DNA of 42,024 nt from an uncultured Prevotella sp. (GCA_934272845.1 CAKQSF010000017.1:1-42024), one strand, 5' to 3'. Numbered from the stretch's first letter, positions 1 to 8,946 are shown. Notes: generated from the sequence alone by a model not told the origin. Program-made: numbers and translations.

Positions 1-102
1 GGAGTAATCGATGTGGACTTCTTTCTCTATAGGTTGTCAATGATATACGGATAAACACAGGAATTTACTGGTGAGCCTTTCATCCTTCGTTTTCTCGCCA
101 TG

Positions 103-306
103 GCAAGGTTAGACTTTCTTTGGCTGGAAGCCAATACTTTTAGTAACCGTGGGCGTAGCCTGCGGATATTGATACCCCATAGCAGTTTGCTGCCTGGAGG
201 GCAGTACACAGTCTGCAGCGTACTGCCCTCCAGGCACATACCTGTCTACTACATTGTATCCGTGGGCTGCGCCCGCGGTTACTAACAGTATAGCCTTCCA
301 GGCTAA
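103..306. repeat. 204-bp multi-hairpin palindromic element, copy 1
   Basis: This intergenic element is a chain of nested hairpins. The centre (191-235) is a 17-bp perfect stem, TGCCTGGAGGGCAGTAC against its complement, with an 11-base loop. It is flanked by small GC-rich hairpins of the type CCGTGGGC...GCCxxCGG (147-164 and 260-278) and by outer arms with hairpins GGCTGGAAGCC and GCCTTCCAGGC. A second copy of the same length lies inverted at 27241-27444. The stems vary together between the copies. It resembles REP-type or MITE-type repeats. Short open frames across it are not convincing genes. Confidence 0.8.
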
Positions 307-398
307 TAGGTATACATAGATTGGCAGAACTCAAGCAAGTTTACTTCTGCCCATCGGACCGCCAAGTACTGTGTAGGTTATTTGTAGAGTTGTTTCGT

Positions 399-617
399 TT
401 ACGACGAAAACTCCTTGATGTAATCCTTTGCGGCAAACAGGGGTACATTCTCCATCCATCCTTGATCTTGAAATCCGAGCATGGAGAAACGAATGCCTTT
501 CAGATGATAGGTGGCGAAGTCGTGAGTGATGAAGGTAGAGAGTGACTTGGCTTTTACGTTCTCTTCCGCCTTAACCTCTATAGGAAGAATCTTACTTCCT
601 GCCTGCACAATGAACTA
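399..617 (-). pseudogene. C-terminal remnant of a DUF4143-type AAA ATPase
   Basis: A minus-strand reading frame holds about 72 residues that read like the end of the large Bacteroidota family of ATPases with a C-terminal DUF4143 domain. It contains FIVQ, then ILPIEVKAEENVKAKSLS, then a tail of the form GWMENVPLFA. The ExK of PIEVKAEE is the nuclease-like core usually seen in that domain. A stop codon lies directly upstream of FIVQ, and the ATPase part is missing. The only start inside the frame is a GTG at 606-608. I therefore read it as a truncated gene. The family call is from memory of the motif and was not confirmed by a search. It abuts the end of scpB, which suggests a deletion joined the two. 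Confidence 0.6.
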
Positions 618-649
618 CTTACCTCCCTCCGCCTTCTTGCGGTATGCCG

Positions 650-1456
650 TTAGTCCGGAATATGGTCAAGGTCAGCCGCCTTGCCAGTATACTGCGGTGC
701 CCTCTTCTCCAGAAATGCGGTGATGCCCTCCTTGTAGTCGTCACCGTTAAATACGTATGTGCGGAACGCATTGATGCGCTCAAAACTCTCTGACGATAGT
801 ACCGATGCCGCTCTTGCAAGAATACGGAACTGCCTCTTTATAGCACTAATAGATACTACGGAGTTTCTACGAAGAGGGTTTAGGAACTTCTCATCAAGCA
901 TAGCGTCCAGTTCGTCTGCCTTAGCCACCATGTTCACGAAACCTACGTTCAGAGCGTCCTGTGCCGTGATAGGCATGCCTGTGAAGAACATCTCACGTGC
1001 CTTGTTAATACCTAACTGGTTAATGAAGTGCATGATGCCAGACGCATTGTAAGGTATACCTATCTTGGCAGGGGTGATGGCAAACGTAGCCTTGTCCGTA
1101 GCCACTATCATGTCGCAACTTACACACAGGTCGCAAGCACCTCCCCATACCGTACCGTTGGCGTATGCTATTACAGGTATAGGCACATCCTGCACCTTTC
1201 TCAGCAACTGCTCCATCGCCACGTCGTATGCCAGAGGGTCATGTCCGTTGAGTGGCAGTTCGCGTATGTCGTGTCCTGCGCTCCATACGGATGCCTTGCA
1301 CTCTGCCTTTATCACAATTCCCACGCACTCTTTCTTGTACGCTTCGTTGATACCGGCAATCAACTCTTTACACATCTGTTCGCTCAGACAGTTTAGTTTC
1401 TGAGGATTCTGCATCTCAAGGAAGCAGATGCGGTCTACGATGTTAATTCCTACCAT
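650..1456 (-). CDS. scpB: Methylmalonyl-CoA decarboxylase, crotonase family
   Basis: This 268-residue cytoplasmic protein belongs to the enoyl-CoA hydratase/isomerase superfamily. It closely follows E. coli ScpB (YgfG), which decarboxylates methylmalonyl-CoA to propionyl-CoA. Visible matches are SAGHDIRELP at residues 59-68, the oxyanion-hole segment VWGGA at 103-107, TPAKIGIPYN at 128-137 and PITAQDALNVG at 162-172. H62, G106 and Y136 match residues assigned to the active site of YgfG. The length is normal for the family (about 260). It is monocistronic. A promoter with both boxes lies upstream at 1553-1584. No mutase or other propionate gene is adjacent, so the pathway role, succinate to propionate interconversion, is inferred from the family. 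Confidence 0.88.
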   Translation of the reverse strand: MVGINIVDRICFLEMQNPQKLNCLSEQMCKELIAGINEAYKKECVGIVIKAECKASVWSAGHDIRELPLNGHDPLAYDVAMEQLLRKVQDVPIPVIAYANGTVWGGACDLCVSCDMIVATDKATFAITPAKIGIPYNASGIMHFINQLGINKAREMFFTGMPITAQDALNVGFVNMVAKADELDAMLDEKFLNPLRRNSVVSISAIKRQFRILARAASVLSSESFERINAFRTYVFNGDDYKEGITAFLEKRAPQYTGKAADLDHIPD

Positions 1457-1552
1457 ATTTCTTTTGTTTAGTGATAGTAAAAAATAATTTGGTACAATTA
1501 AATGGTGTAGTGAATATACCTAAATTGTGACCATACTATATATAATTTTGCG

Positions 1553-1584
1553 CAAAAATACATTATTCGTTATTAATAACCAAA
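1553..1584 (-). promoter_or_regulatory. Promoter of scpB
   Basis: On the minus strand, TTTG (1581-1584) is followed after 20 bases by TATTTTTG (1553-1560). This matches the Bacteroidota -33/-7 pattern TTTG...TAnnTTTG. It leaves a leader of about 97 bases before the scpB ATG. Confidence 0.6.
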
Positions 1585-1684
1585 TGTTTTCATATTATTT
1601 TATAAATTATTTTTATTTTTTTGATAGCGTATCATTATTTATGATTAATCGAAAATGAGTAGTGTAAAACACCTATTTCTGAGT

Positions 1685-1716
1685 ATTGTCGATAAAAAGA
1701 AAAAGCCTTACCTTTG
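1685..1716 (+). promoter_or_regulatory. Promoter of fldA
   Basis: TTG at 1686-1688 and TACCTTTG at 1709-1716 are separated by 20 bases, as in Bacteroidota promoters. The fldA start is about 60 bases downstream. The rest of the 320-base gap between scpB and fldA is AT-rich, and I see no other gene there. Confidence 0.65.
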
Positions 1717-1776
1717 CACCTACAAAATGCAGAAAGAATTAATTCCCAAAAGTAACATAAATCATTTTATATTATT

Positions 1777-2271
1777 ATGAAAAAGACCGTAGTTGTGTTC
1801 GGCAGTTCTACTGGAACATGTGAGGAGATAGCAGGAACAATAGCCCAGAAGTTAGGTGCTGAGGCAGTGAACGTACAAGAGTTCAGTGCAGATGTTGTTG
1901 CTGCAAACGATAACCTTATCCTTGGTACCAGCACATGGGGCAGTGGCGAGGTTCAAGATGACTGGTATGACGGTCTGAAGGTTCTGAAAGATGCAGACCT
2001 TAGTGGCAAGACCGTTGCCCTCTTTGGTTGTGGCGATTCTTACAGTTATTCTGACACCTTCTGTGGTGGCATGGCAGAGATATATAATGCAGCAAAGGAG
2101 GCTGGTGCTAAGATAGTAGGCATGGTCGACGCTTCAGATTACTCTTATGACGATTCTGAGGCAGTGATTGATGACAAGTTCGTTGGTCTTGCTCTTGATA
2201 ATGACAATGAGGGTGACAAGACTGAGGGACGTATCAACGCATGGGTTGAGGCAATCACACCAGAGTTATAA
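1777..2271 (+). CDS. fldA: Flavodoxin
   Basis: This 164-residue soluble protein is a long-chain flavodoxin, an FMN carrier of low-potential electrons that can stand in for ferredoxin. The FMN phosphate loop is near the N-terminus as GSSTGTCEEIA (residues 9-19). LGTSTWGSGEVQDDWYD forms the 50s-type loop, and LFGCGDSYSYSDTFC the 90s loop, with aromatic residues placed to stack on the isoalloxazine ring. Length and motifs fit the family without gaps. It has its own promoter and an intrinsic terminator at 2314-2350, so it is monocistronic. The flavodiiron protein at 11084 is a possible redox partner class, but no direct link is visible. Confidence 0.95.
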   Translation: MKKTVVVFGSSTGTCEEIAGTIAQKLGAEAVNVQEFSADVVAANDNLILGTSTWGSGEVQDDWYDGLKVLKDADLSGKTVALFGCGDSYSYSDTFCGGMAEIYNAAKEAGAKIVGMVDASDYSYDDSEAVIDDKFVGLALDNDNEGDKTEGRINAWVEAITPEL

Positions 2272-2313
2272 AGACAGGCATATATTCCTTTTTTAGTAAG
2301 TTAATAAAAGTTG

Positions 2314-2350
2314 GCATGGCGCGATATTATTGTCGTTGCCATGCTTTTTT
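2314..2350 (+). terminator. Terminator of fldA
   Basis: GCATGGC (2314-2320) pairs with GCCATGC (2338-2344), followed by a run of T to 2350. It sits 43 bases after the fldA stop. Confidence 0.8.
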
Positions 2351-2389
2351 ATATAAGTGTGGTAATTATTAGAACCACCCGTTAGCAAG

Positions 2390-2425
2390 ATAAGGCGGCA
2401 CACCATTGCTTGTGTGCCGCCTTAT
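2390..2425. terminator. Perfect hairpin between convergent fldA and xylanase
   Basis: ATAAGGCGGCACAC pairs with its exact complement 8 bases later. There is no clear T run on either side, so it may be a Rho-independent terminator of poor quality for the xylanase transcript, a 3' stabiliser, or a REP-like hairpin. Confidence 0.5.
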
Positions 2426-2473
2426 CGTTACTGTTGTTTATGATATTTTATATTTGTTCTCCTTTTCTTGCTC

Positions 2474-4822
2474 TTATCTTTTTACCACTTTCTTGCCGTT
2501 TACGATGTAGAAACCTGCTGGCAGTGAAGAAGTATCAGTACCATTGCTAATCTTGCGGCCGTTGATGTCATAAATACCTTGCTTACAGTTAGCAGATTGT
2601 TCCGTCGTAGTCTCAACCTGTTCAATACCAGTAATGACACCGCCCAGTCCGCGTACGAAACCAGCGTAGATGTGCTTACGGTAGTAGTTAATGTCCCAAA
2701 TGCCTACAGGTGTGTCTGCACGCCATCCGCTACCTTTCGGTGAGTCCGTTGCGCACCACTGACAGATGCCCCATTGCTGTGCTGCGGGTATGATGGTGAG
2801 GTACTGTTTGATAATCCACTCGTAGTAGTCCGCCATACGCTTGTGCATGGCTTCCGTCATGTTGTCGGTGCTGACGTCATTTCCGTTAGCGTCTATCATG
2901 CCCATGTCCAACTCGCTGACACGTACTAACTTGCCCGTTGCCGCCATGAGTTTGAACATCTGCGTGATGTACTTCTTGCGATAGTTGAGGTCGTTGTCGT
3001 TCATGCAGCAAGATATGTGCATCTGTGTGCCTATGCCGTCAATCTTTGTCACGCCGTCAGCCTCCCATTTCTTTATCCAGTTGATGAGCGATTTCAGTTT
3101 CTTGTTGTCGTCCCAGAAACTCTCAAGGTTATAGTCGTTGATAAACAGTTTCACGTCCTTAGGACCGTATTTGCGAGCTAAGCGGCACGCTTGGCGCACA
3201 TACTCCAGGTCGCCCATATAGTCTTGCCAGTAGAAGGCGTCGCCACCAACGTCCCATGTGCCGCTGTTGTAGCCGTCAGAGTGTTGCAGCAGGTAGTTGC
3301 CAGAGCCGTCGTTGCCACCGCCAGAGATAGCCTCGTTGACAAGGTCCCATGCCTTCACCTTACCGTCGCAGGCTGTCATCATACCCTTAATCCATTTGTC
3401 CATAGCGTAGACGAGGGTGTCGTGACGCTCCTCGTCCGTCAGAGGAGTGCTTGAAGGCAGATAAACGTATTTCAGACTCTCGCAGATGGCAGGCGATTCG
3501 ATTGCTCCCCCATACTGTTTAACCTTGAATGAAGAAACGTCCGTGCCCTCTAAGTCGCCGTTCTTTATCTTCTCTACGCCATTAATCTTCAGACTTACGT
3601 TGTCGAAGTAATAAGTGTTGGCGTCGGTTAACTCGCTAAGGTTTAGGGCAATGCTGCTGCCAGCCTTAGTGAAGGTGCCTGTGCGTGTCACCGTCTTCCA
3701 CTCTGTAGTAAACGGAATGTTGCCGATGGCCTCGTAGTGCACATAGTTTCCAGGTGCGTTATGCGTCTGCGTAGACGCGGTAGCAGCCTTATCGGCACGC
3801 ACGTCAGCCGTGAACTCATACTTAGCCCCTGCGCTGAAGGTGCCAGGTATTATCCATAACTGGTTGTCGTAGACGTTAGCGTTGCGCTCCGTAGCCTCCA
3901 TCTTGAGGCAGCGTCGCTGCTCCTCTATCGTCTTTCCCTTCTTAGGCTCCTCAAATTTTATGTCCTTAATATATATGTCGCCCACGAAGTCGCCACATTG
4001 TAAAAGTAAGAAACTGGCGTCCGTAGTGGCTTTATAACTGAGTTTCACTTCTTTCCATGCTTTAGTGAATGACACGTTGCCCGTAGGTCCACTGCTCCAG
4101 TCGCCCAATTTGGTGTGCAGTGTGCCCGTCTTCGAGGCTTTTATCTTCATGGTCATGCGGTATGTCTTTCCCTTCACGGTAGGAATGTCGGTGCAAGCAA
4201 GGAACTGTGCCTCCCATGCCCCTTGGCTCTTGGTGGTGTGTATCAGCATACCGTCGTCAGAAGAGAACGTAACGTTGTAGCCATACTGCGTAAAGTCGCT
4301 GTGCCAGCCAATGTTCTGCGTGGTAGCGAAGTCCTTGCTGTATAGTGGGACATATACCGTAACGTCGCCGTCCTTTAGGTCTTCCGCAGGCTTATCCTGC
4401 AACAGTTTCAGTAGCCACACCTTAGGTTGCTGCGAGTGCCAAGCCAAGGTGTGGCCATATACCTGCACACCGTTGGCGGTAGCGGTATTGACAAAGTTCT
4501 TGACAGTAGTAAAATTCATGTTACCGTTGCCATCTACGCAACTTGCCATCTTCATGGCGTTGCCAGCCACAGTCTCGTTAGCATTGCGGTTAATGAGGTT
4601 GCGCACCAGGTCATTGTTAACATAGTCGTTGGCACCTGTGGCGATAGCCATGCGGAAGTTAGGATATTTGTCGCGGGTAACATAGTCCTTAAGTCCAGCG
4701 TACTCGTCAAGGTAACGATAGTTACTGTCATCAGGTTTGCCTTTCTCAAAGTTGTAGGTCTGTTGCGCCATTGCTGTGGCGGACATTGTTAGGCCGAGGA
4801 TAATAGTGTAGAAATTCTTCAT
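2474..4822 (-). CDS. Secreted GH10 endo-1,4-beta-xylanase with binding modules inserted in the catalytic domain
   Basis: This 782-residue enzyme is predicted to hydrolyse internal beta-1,4-xylosidic bonds of xylan. A signal peptide covers residues 1-20. The GH10 barrel begins at about 25 and includes GHTLAWHS (123-130). It is then interrupted by roughly 280 residues (about 150-430) that look like two beta-sandwich carbohydrate-binding modules (about 165-292 and 300-415). The barrel resumes with the acid/base motif WDLVNEA (E497) and the nucleophile motif VSELD (E637). The tail from about 748 (GIYDINGRK...GFYIVNGKKVVKR) resembles a type IX secretion sorting domain. This split arrangement is known from Prevotella GH10 xylanases. 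It is divergent from the GH3 gene at 5119. The exact CBM family was not verified. Confidence 0.93.
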   Translation of the reverse strand: MKNFYTIILGLTMSATAMAQQTYNFEKGKPDDSNYRYLDEYAGLKDYVTRDKYPNFRMAIATGANDYVNNDLVRNLINRNANETVAGNAMKMASCVDGNGNMNFTTVKNFVNTATANGVQVYGHTLAWHSQQPKVWLLKLLQDKPAEDLKDGDVTVYVPLYSKDFATTQNIGWHSDFTQYGYNVTFSSDDGMLIHTTKSQGAWEAQFLACTDIPTVKGKTYRMTMKIKASKTGTLHTKLGDWSSGPTGNVSFTKAWKEVKLSYKATTDASFLLLQCGDFVGDIYIKDIKFEEPKKGKTIEEQRRCLKMEATERNANVYDNQLWIIPGTFSAGAKYEFTADVRADKAATASTQTHNAPGNYVHYEAIGNIPFTTEWKTVTRTGTFTKAGSSIALNLSELTDANTYYFDNVSLKINGVEKIKNGDLEGTDVSSFKVKQYGGAIESPAICESLKYVYLPSSTPLTDEERHDTLVYAMDKWIKGMMTACDGKVKAWDLVNEAISGGGNDGSGNYLLQHSDGYNSGTWDVGGDAFYWQDYMGDLEYVRQACRLARKYGPKDVKLFINDYNLESFWDDNKKLKSLINWIKKWEADGVTKIDGIGTQMHISCCMNDNDLNYRKKYITQMFKLMAATGKLVRVSELDMGMIDANGNDVSTDNMTEAMHKRMADYYEWIIKQYLTIIPAAQQWGICQWCATDSPKGSGWRADTPVGIWDINYYRKHIYAGFVRGLGGVITGIEQVETTTEQSANCKQGIYDINGRKISNGTDTSSLPAGFYIVNGKKVVKR

Positions 4823-4853
4823 ATTTAATATTGATATAGGTTTTTCTCGGTTG

Positions 4854-4861
4854 CAAAGTTA
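4854..4861 (-). promoter_or_regulatory. -7 box of the xylanase gene
   Basis: TAACTTTG reads on the minus strand 32 bases before the xylanase ATG. No clear -33 TTTG is seen at the usual distance. Confidence 0.5.
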
Positions 4862-5051
4862 TGTATTTTTTCTAAATTACAGTGATAAAAATGAAGAAAA
4901 CATCCTAAGAATCAGCATAAATGTTGAAAAATGTCCCCAAAACCTTATCTTGTTCTTTACGATAACACTTATTGTGATGTTGTTTGTCTTTATTTTCGAT
5001 ATTAACTAAGAACATTATAGTGCAGAAAAAGTAAATGATGAAGGTAAAAAA

Positions 5052-5083
5052 TTTGCATATATGGAATAATACCTGTACCTTTG
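5052..5083 (+). promoter_or_regulatory. Promoter of the GH3 gene
   Basis: TTTG (5052-5055) and TACCTTTG (5076-5083) are 20 bases apart. The 296-base divergent region between the xylanase and GH3 genes holds both promoters and probably any shared control site, but I could not pick out an operator. Confidence 0.65.
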
Positions 5084-5118
5084 CCAAATAACGAAACAAC
5101 TAAAACTTTAAATAACGT

Positions 5119-7311
5119 ATGAAACACCTTATAGCAACAATATTCCTAGGTATGGCTACCATGACGCAGGCACAGACATACCTAGACCCTAATGCACCGA
5201 TAGAAGAACGCGTAAAGGACGCACTCTCCCGCATGACATTGCACGAGAAAGTGGCAATAACCCATGCGCAGAGCAAGTTTACCTCTCCAGGCGTGCCCCG
5301 TTTAGGCATCCGCCAACTCAATTATTCTGACGGACCTCACGGTGCTCGCGAGGAGATAGACTGGAACTCATGGGCCCCTGCCCATTGGAATAACGACAGT
5401 TGCGTAGCGTTCCCTACGCTGACCTGTCTTGCTTCCACATGGAACCGTGACCTCAGCGCACTCTATGGCAATGCCGTGAGTGAGGAATTTGCTTATCGTG
5501 GTAAGGACGTAATGCTCGGTCCGGGACTCAACATAGCCCGTATGCCGCTCAACGGCAGAGCCTTTGAGTATCTAGGCGAAGACCCTTACTTAACGGGGGA
5601 GATGGCAGTACCATACATAAAGGCGGCGCAAAGGAACGGTATTGCTACGTGTCCTAAGCACTTTCTGCTCAATAATCAGGAGAAAGACCGCTGGACGGTC
5701 AATGTAAACGTAAGCGAAAGGGCTCTCGAAGAGATTTACTTGCCTGCCTTTGAGAAAGCCGTAAAGCAAGGCGGCGCATGGACAATCATGGGTTCTTACA
5801 ATAAATGGCAGAACACATGGTGCTGCGAAAACGATAGTTCTCTGAACGGAATACTGAAGAAACGCTGGGGCTTCGATGGTGCTGTGGTCAGCGATTGGGG
5901 CGGTACACACCATACAGACCTCGCTGCTATGGGTGGTCTTGACGTGGAGATGGGCACCAACACCAACGGAAAGACCATAGACAAGTCGCTTGGTTACAAC
6001 ACATACTACCTTGCAGATGCCTTTGAAAAGAAGGTGCGTGAGGGCAAAATACCGATGAGTGTGCTTGACGACAAGGCGTCACGTGTGCTCCGCACTATCT
6101 TCCGTACTGCCATGAACCCGAAGAAAATAATCGGTAACATGTTGTCAGAGGCTCACTATGGCGTATGCAGTCGCATCGGAGAGGAAGGCATAGTGATGCT
6201 CAGGAACCAGAAGAACATTCTGCCGATAGCCCCAGGAAAGTATAAAAGAATACTCGTTGTAGGTGATAACGCCATGCGCAGAATGAGTTACGGTGGAGGT
6301 TCATCAGAACTCAAGACGCAGTTCGACATATCTCCGCTCGACGGACTGCGTGCTGTGTACGGTGATGCCATTGACTATGCGCAGGGCTATTATGCTGGCA
6401 AAACGATGTATGGCAAGGTAGAGAAACTGGACCCCGACTCTCTGTTACGCCTAAAGAACGAGGCGTTGGAGAAAGCACGACAGGCTGACCTCATAATATA
6501 TATTGGTGGCATGAACAAGAACCACCAACAGGACTGTGAAGACGGTGACCGCCTTGACTATAACCTCAGTTATGGACAGAACGAACTCATCGCCGCGCTT
6601 GCCAAGGTGCAAAAGAATATCATCGTAGTGAACTTTGCTGGCAATGCGTATGCAACGCCATGGATTAACGATGTGCAGGCACTCCTGCAGTGTTGGTATC
6701 TAGGCAGCATGAGTGGCAAGACTCTTACCGACGTTATCAGCGGTAAAGTGAACCCCAGTGGCAAACTCCCAGTAACGTTCGCCAAGCGTCAAGAGGATTT
6801 CCCTTGCTTCCAGTATGGGCAGGAAGGCTATCCTGGTGTTGACCGACAGGTATATTATAAAGAGGGAATATACGTGGGCTACCGTTACTTCGACACCAAG
6901 AAGGTGCAGCCGCAGTTTCCGTTTGGCTATGGCATGAGTTACACCACGTTTAAGTATGGCAAGCCATCCTTATCATCATCAACCATTACTGATGGCGCAA
7001 CGGTTACCGTCAGCGTGCCTGTTACTAACATAGGCAAGCGTGAAGGAAAAGAGGTCGTGCAACTATACCTAGCCGATGAGCAATGCAGTGTGGACCGTCC
7101 AGCGAAGGAACTCAAGGGATTTACGAAACTAACACTTGCCCCAGGCGAGACGAAGACTGCCACAATGCAGATAAGTACAGACGACCTTCGGTATTATTCA
7201 GAGGCAGACCATGCATGGAAGGCAGAAGAAGGACGCTTTAAGGTCATCATTGGTGCAAGTTCAAGTGACGTCCGTGGCATCGTTACACTGGACTATAAGA
7301 AAAGCGAATAG
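5119..7311 (+). CDS. Secreted GH3 beta-glycosidase (glucosidase or xylosidase)
   Basis: This 730-residue protein is predicted to release terminal sugars from beta-linked oligosaccharides in the periplasm. A signal peptide spans residues 1-18 or so. The GH3 barrel shows DGPHG (71-75), GRAFEYLGEDPYLTG (146-160), CPKHF (178-182) and VVSDWGG, with D259 as the likely nucleophile. The second alpha/beta domain holds the acid/base, which I could not place with certainty. The C-terminal 100 residues, after FPFGYGMSYTTF, form a fibronectin-III-like domain. It has no sorting tail. Its divergent partner is the GH10 xylanase, so xylo-oligosaccharides are the likely substrate, but GH3 specificity cannot be read from motifs alone. 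Confidence 0.9.
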   Translation: MKHLIATIFLGMATMTQAQTYLDPNAPIEERVKDALSRMTLHEKVAITHAQSKFTSPGVPRLGIRQLNYSDGPHGAREEIDWNSWAPAHWNNDSCVAFPTLTCLASTWNRDLSALYGNAVSEEFAYRGKDVMLGPGLNIARMPLNGRAFEYLGEDPYLTGEMAVPYIKAAQRNGIATCPKHFLLNNQEKDRWTVNVNVSERALEEIYLPAFEKAVKQGGAWTIMGSYNKWQNTWCCENDSSLNGILKKRWGFDGAVVSDWGGTHHTDLAAMGGLDVEMGTNTNGKTIDKSLGYNTYYLADAFEKKVREGKIPMSVLDDKASRVLRTIFRTAMNPKKIIGNMLSEAHYGVCSRIGEEGIVMLRNQKNILPIAPGKYKRILVVGDNAMRRMSYGGGSSELKTQFDISPLDGLRAVYGDAIDYAQGYYAGKTMYGKVEKLDPDSLLRLKNEALEKARQADLIIYIGGMNKNHQQDCEDGDRLDYNLSYGQNELIAALAKVQKNIIVVNFAGNAYATPWINDVQALLQCWYLGSMSGKTLTDVISGKVNPSGKLPVTFAKRQEDFPCFQYGQEGYPGVDRQVYYKEGIYVGYRYFDTKKVQPQFPFGYGMSYTTFKYGKPSLSSSTITDGATVTVSVPVTNIGKREGKEVVQLYLADEQCSVDRPAKELKGFTKLTLAPGETKTATMQISTDDLRYYSEADHAWKAEEGRFKVIIGASSSDVRGIVTLDYKKSE

Positions 7312-7322
7312 CCCCTATTCTG

Positions 7323-7354
7323 TTTGGTATAATAAATATTTTTTCTTAACTTTG
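7323..7354 (+). promoter_or_regulatory. Promoter of the tandem ATPase-nuclease genes
   Basis: TTTG (7323-7326) and TAACTTTG (7347-7354) are 20 bases apart. This is one of the best promoter matches in the window. It starts just after the GH3 stop codon and should drive both 7388 and 8947. Confidence 0.65.
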
Positions 7355-7387
7355 CAGTAAAGTTAGAAAGAAGCAAAGTATATTACT

Positions 7388-8944
7388 ATGGCAAGAAAAC
7401 AATACCCTATAGGCATACAGACGTTTGATGAGATAATAAAGAACGATTATCTTTATATAGACAAGACGGAATATATTTACCGTATGACGCATACTAATGG
7501 TAAGCACTATTTTCTTAGTCGCCCACGTCGTTTCGGTAAGTCGCTCCTTGTGTCAACTATGCTGAATTACTTCGAAGGTAAGAAAGAACTCTTCAAGGGT
7601 CTTGCCATGGAAAAACTGGAGCAAGAGTGGACAGAATACCCTGTGCTCCACTTCGATATGAGCGGTGGTAAGCACATGGAGCGAGAGCAGTTAGAAAGGT
7701 ATCTCGCAGATATCATATCTAGTCAGGAAAAGAAGTTCGGATATGTTAGCGAGAAGATAGATCCTAATCTGCGCCTCATAGACCTTATCAACGTAGCCAA
7801 CGAGAAGACAGGCAAGCAGGTAGTAGTACTCATTGACGAGTATGACGCACCGCTGCTCGACGTGGCTCACGAGGGTGAGCAACTGAAGATGTTGCGTGAT
7901 GTCATGCGTAACTTCTACAGCCCGTTGAAGATGTGCGAGGGAAAACTGCGCTTTGTGTTCCTCACGGGCATCACGAAGTTCTCACAACTCAGCATCTTCA
8001 GTGAGTTGAACAACATCACTAATATCTCAATGAATGATAAGTATGCCGGCATTTGTGGCATAACTGCGGAAGAATTAATAAACAATATGTCGGAAGACAT
8101 AGAGGCGTTGGCAGAAAAGAATAAACTAACTAAAGATGCAGCCATCGCAAGGTTGAAGGAGTATTATGACGGTTATCATTTCTCCCAATGCTCTCCTGAT
8201 ATCTTTAATCCGTTCAGTCTTCTTAATTGTTTTGCCGAGAAGAAATTTAACCTCTATTGGTTCTCCTCAGGTACGCCCACTTACCTTATCAATATGATGA
8301 AGAAGTATGACACTCTTCCGTCAGAAATCTCACATATAGAAGCAAACGAAAGCGAGTTTGATGCGCCTACGGAGAACATGAAGACCATCATACCTTTGCT
8401 TTATCAGAGTGGTTATATCACCATAAAAGACTACAATGATGACTATGAATATTACACCCTCGGGGTGCCAAACAAGGAAGTAAAGGTAGGACTGACACGC
8501 GCCTTGATACCGTCTTATGTTACTGACAATACTCTCTCAACGACAAATACAGCCCGCCGCATGGCGCAGGCACTGGACAAAGACGATATGAATGGAGCGA
8601 TGTTACAGTTGCAAACGTTCCTCAGCACAGTGCCATACTGCAATAATACTAACTACGAAGGACACTATCAGCAGATGCTGTACGTAATATTCACACTTCT
8701 TACGAGTTATTTCGTAGATGTAGAGGTGCACACCCCACATGGTCGTGTAGACGTAGTAATGCTGTCGCGTGACACCCTTTACGTTATGGAGTTGAAACTG
8801 AATCAAGATGCCGCCACCGCCATGCGCCAGATAAACCTCAAGGAGTATGACAAGAAGTTCTCGCTGTGTGGCAAACCAGTGGTGAAGGTAGGCATAAACT
8901 TCGACAGTACGAAGGGAAACATAACAGATTGGAAAATCGAATAA
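7388..8944 (+). CDS. AAA-ATPase-like protein with C-terminal PD-(D/E)XK nuclease domain, copy 1
   Basis: This 518-residue protein belongs to a family greatly expanded in Bacteroidota (AAA-ATPase-like N-terminus plus DUF1703/PDDEXK C-terminus). Its biological role is unknown. The Walker A-like loop is SRPRRFGKSLL (44-54) and Walker B is VVVLIDEYD (145-153). A middle helical region leads to the nuclease core GRVDVV...YVMELKL, with D455, E468 and K470 as the likely metal and catalytic residues. No signal peptide or membrane segment is seen. The next gene starts 2 bases after its stop and is a paralogue. Long DNA stretches are almost identical between the two, while residues about 107-128 and 264-440 differ strongly. 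The nuclease activity is inferred from the motif. Confidence 0.85.
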   Translation: MARKQYPIGIQTFDEIIKNDYLYIDKTEYIYRMTHTNGKHYFLSRPRRFGKSLLVSTMLNYFEGKKELFKGLAMEKLEQEWTEYPVLHFDMSGGKHMEREQLERYLADIISSQEKKFGYVSEKIDPNLRLIDLINVANEKTGKQVVVLIDEYDAPLLDVAHEGEQLKMLRDVMRNFYSPLKMCEGKLRFVFLTGITKFSQLSIFSELNNITNISMNDKYAGICGITAEELINNMSEDIEALAEKNKLTKDAAIARLKEYYDGYHFSQCSPDIFNPFSLLNCFAEKKFNLYWFSSGTPTYLINMMKKYDTLPSEISHIEANESEFDAPTENMKTIIPLLYQSGYITIKDYNDDYEYYTLGVPNKEVKVGLTRALIPSYVTDNTLSTTNTARRMAQALDKDDMNGAMLQLQTFLSTVPYCNNTNYEGHYQQMLYVIFTLLTSYFVDVEVHTPHGRVDVVMLSRDTLYVMELKLNQDAATAMRQINLKEYDKKFSLCGKPVVKVGINFDSTKGNITDWKIE

Positions 8945-8946
8945 CT

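Noticed and set aside
100..334. Open frames with a SNRGRSxRI-like peptide, on both strands
   Set aside because: They lie wholly in the 204-bp palindromic element, and the same peptide arises from the copy near 27259-27480. The repeat explains them.
1028..1403. Plus-strand frames opposite scpB
   Set aside because: They are antisense shadows of a well-supported crotonase-family gene without their own signals.
8866..8946. Longer N-terminus for the second ATPase-nuclease
   Set aside because: The extension is the end of the first gene read in another frame. The ATG at 8947 aligns with the paralogue.
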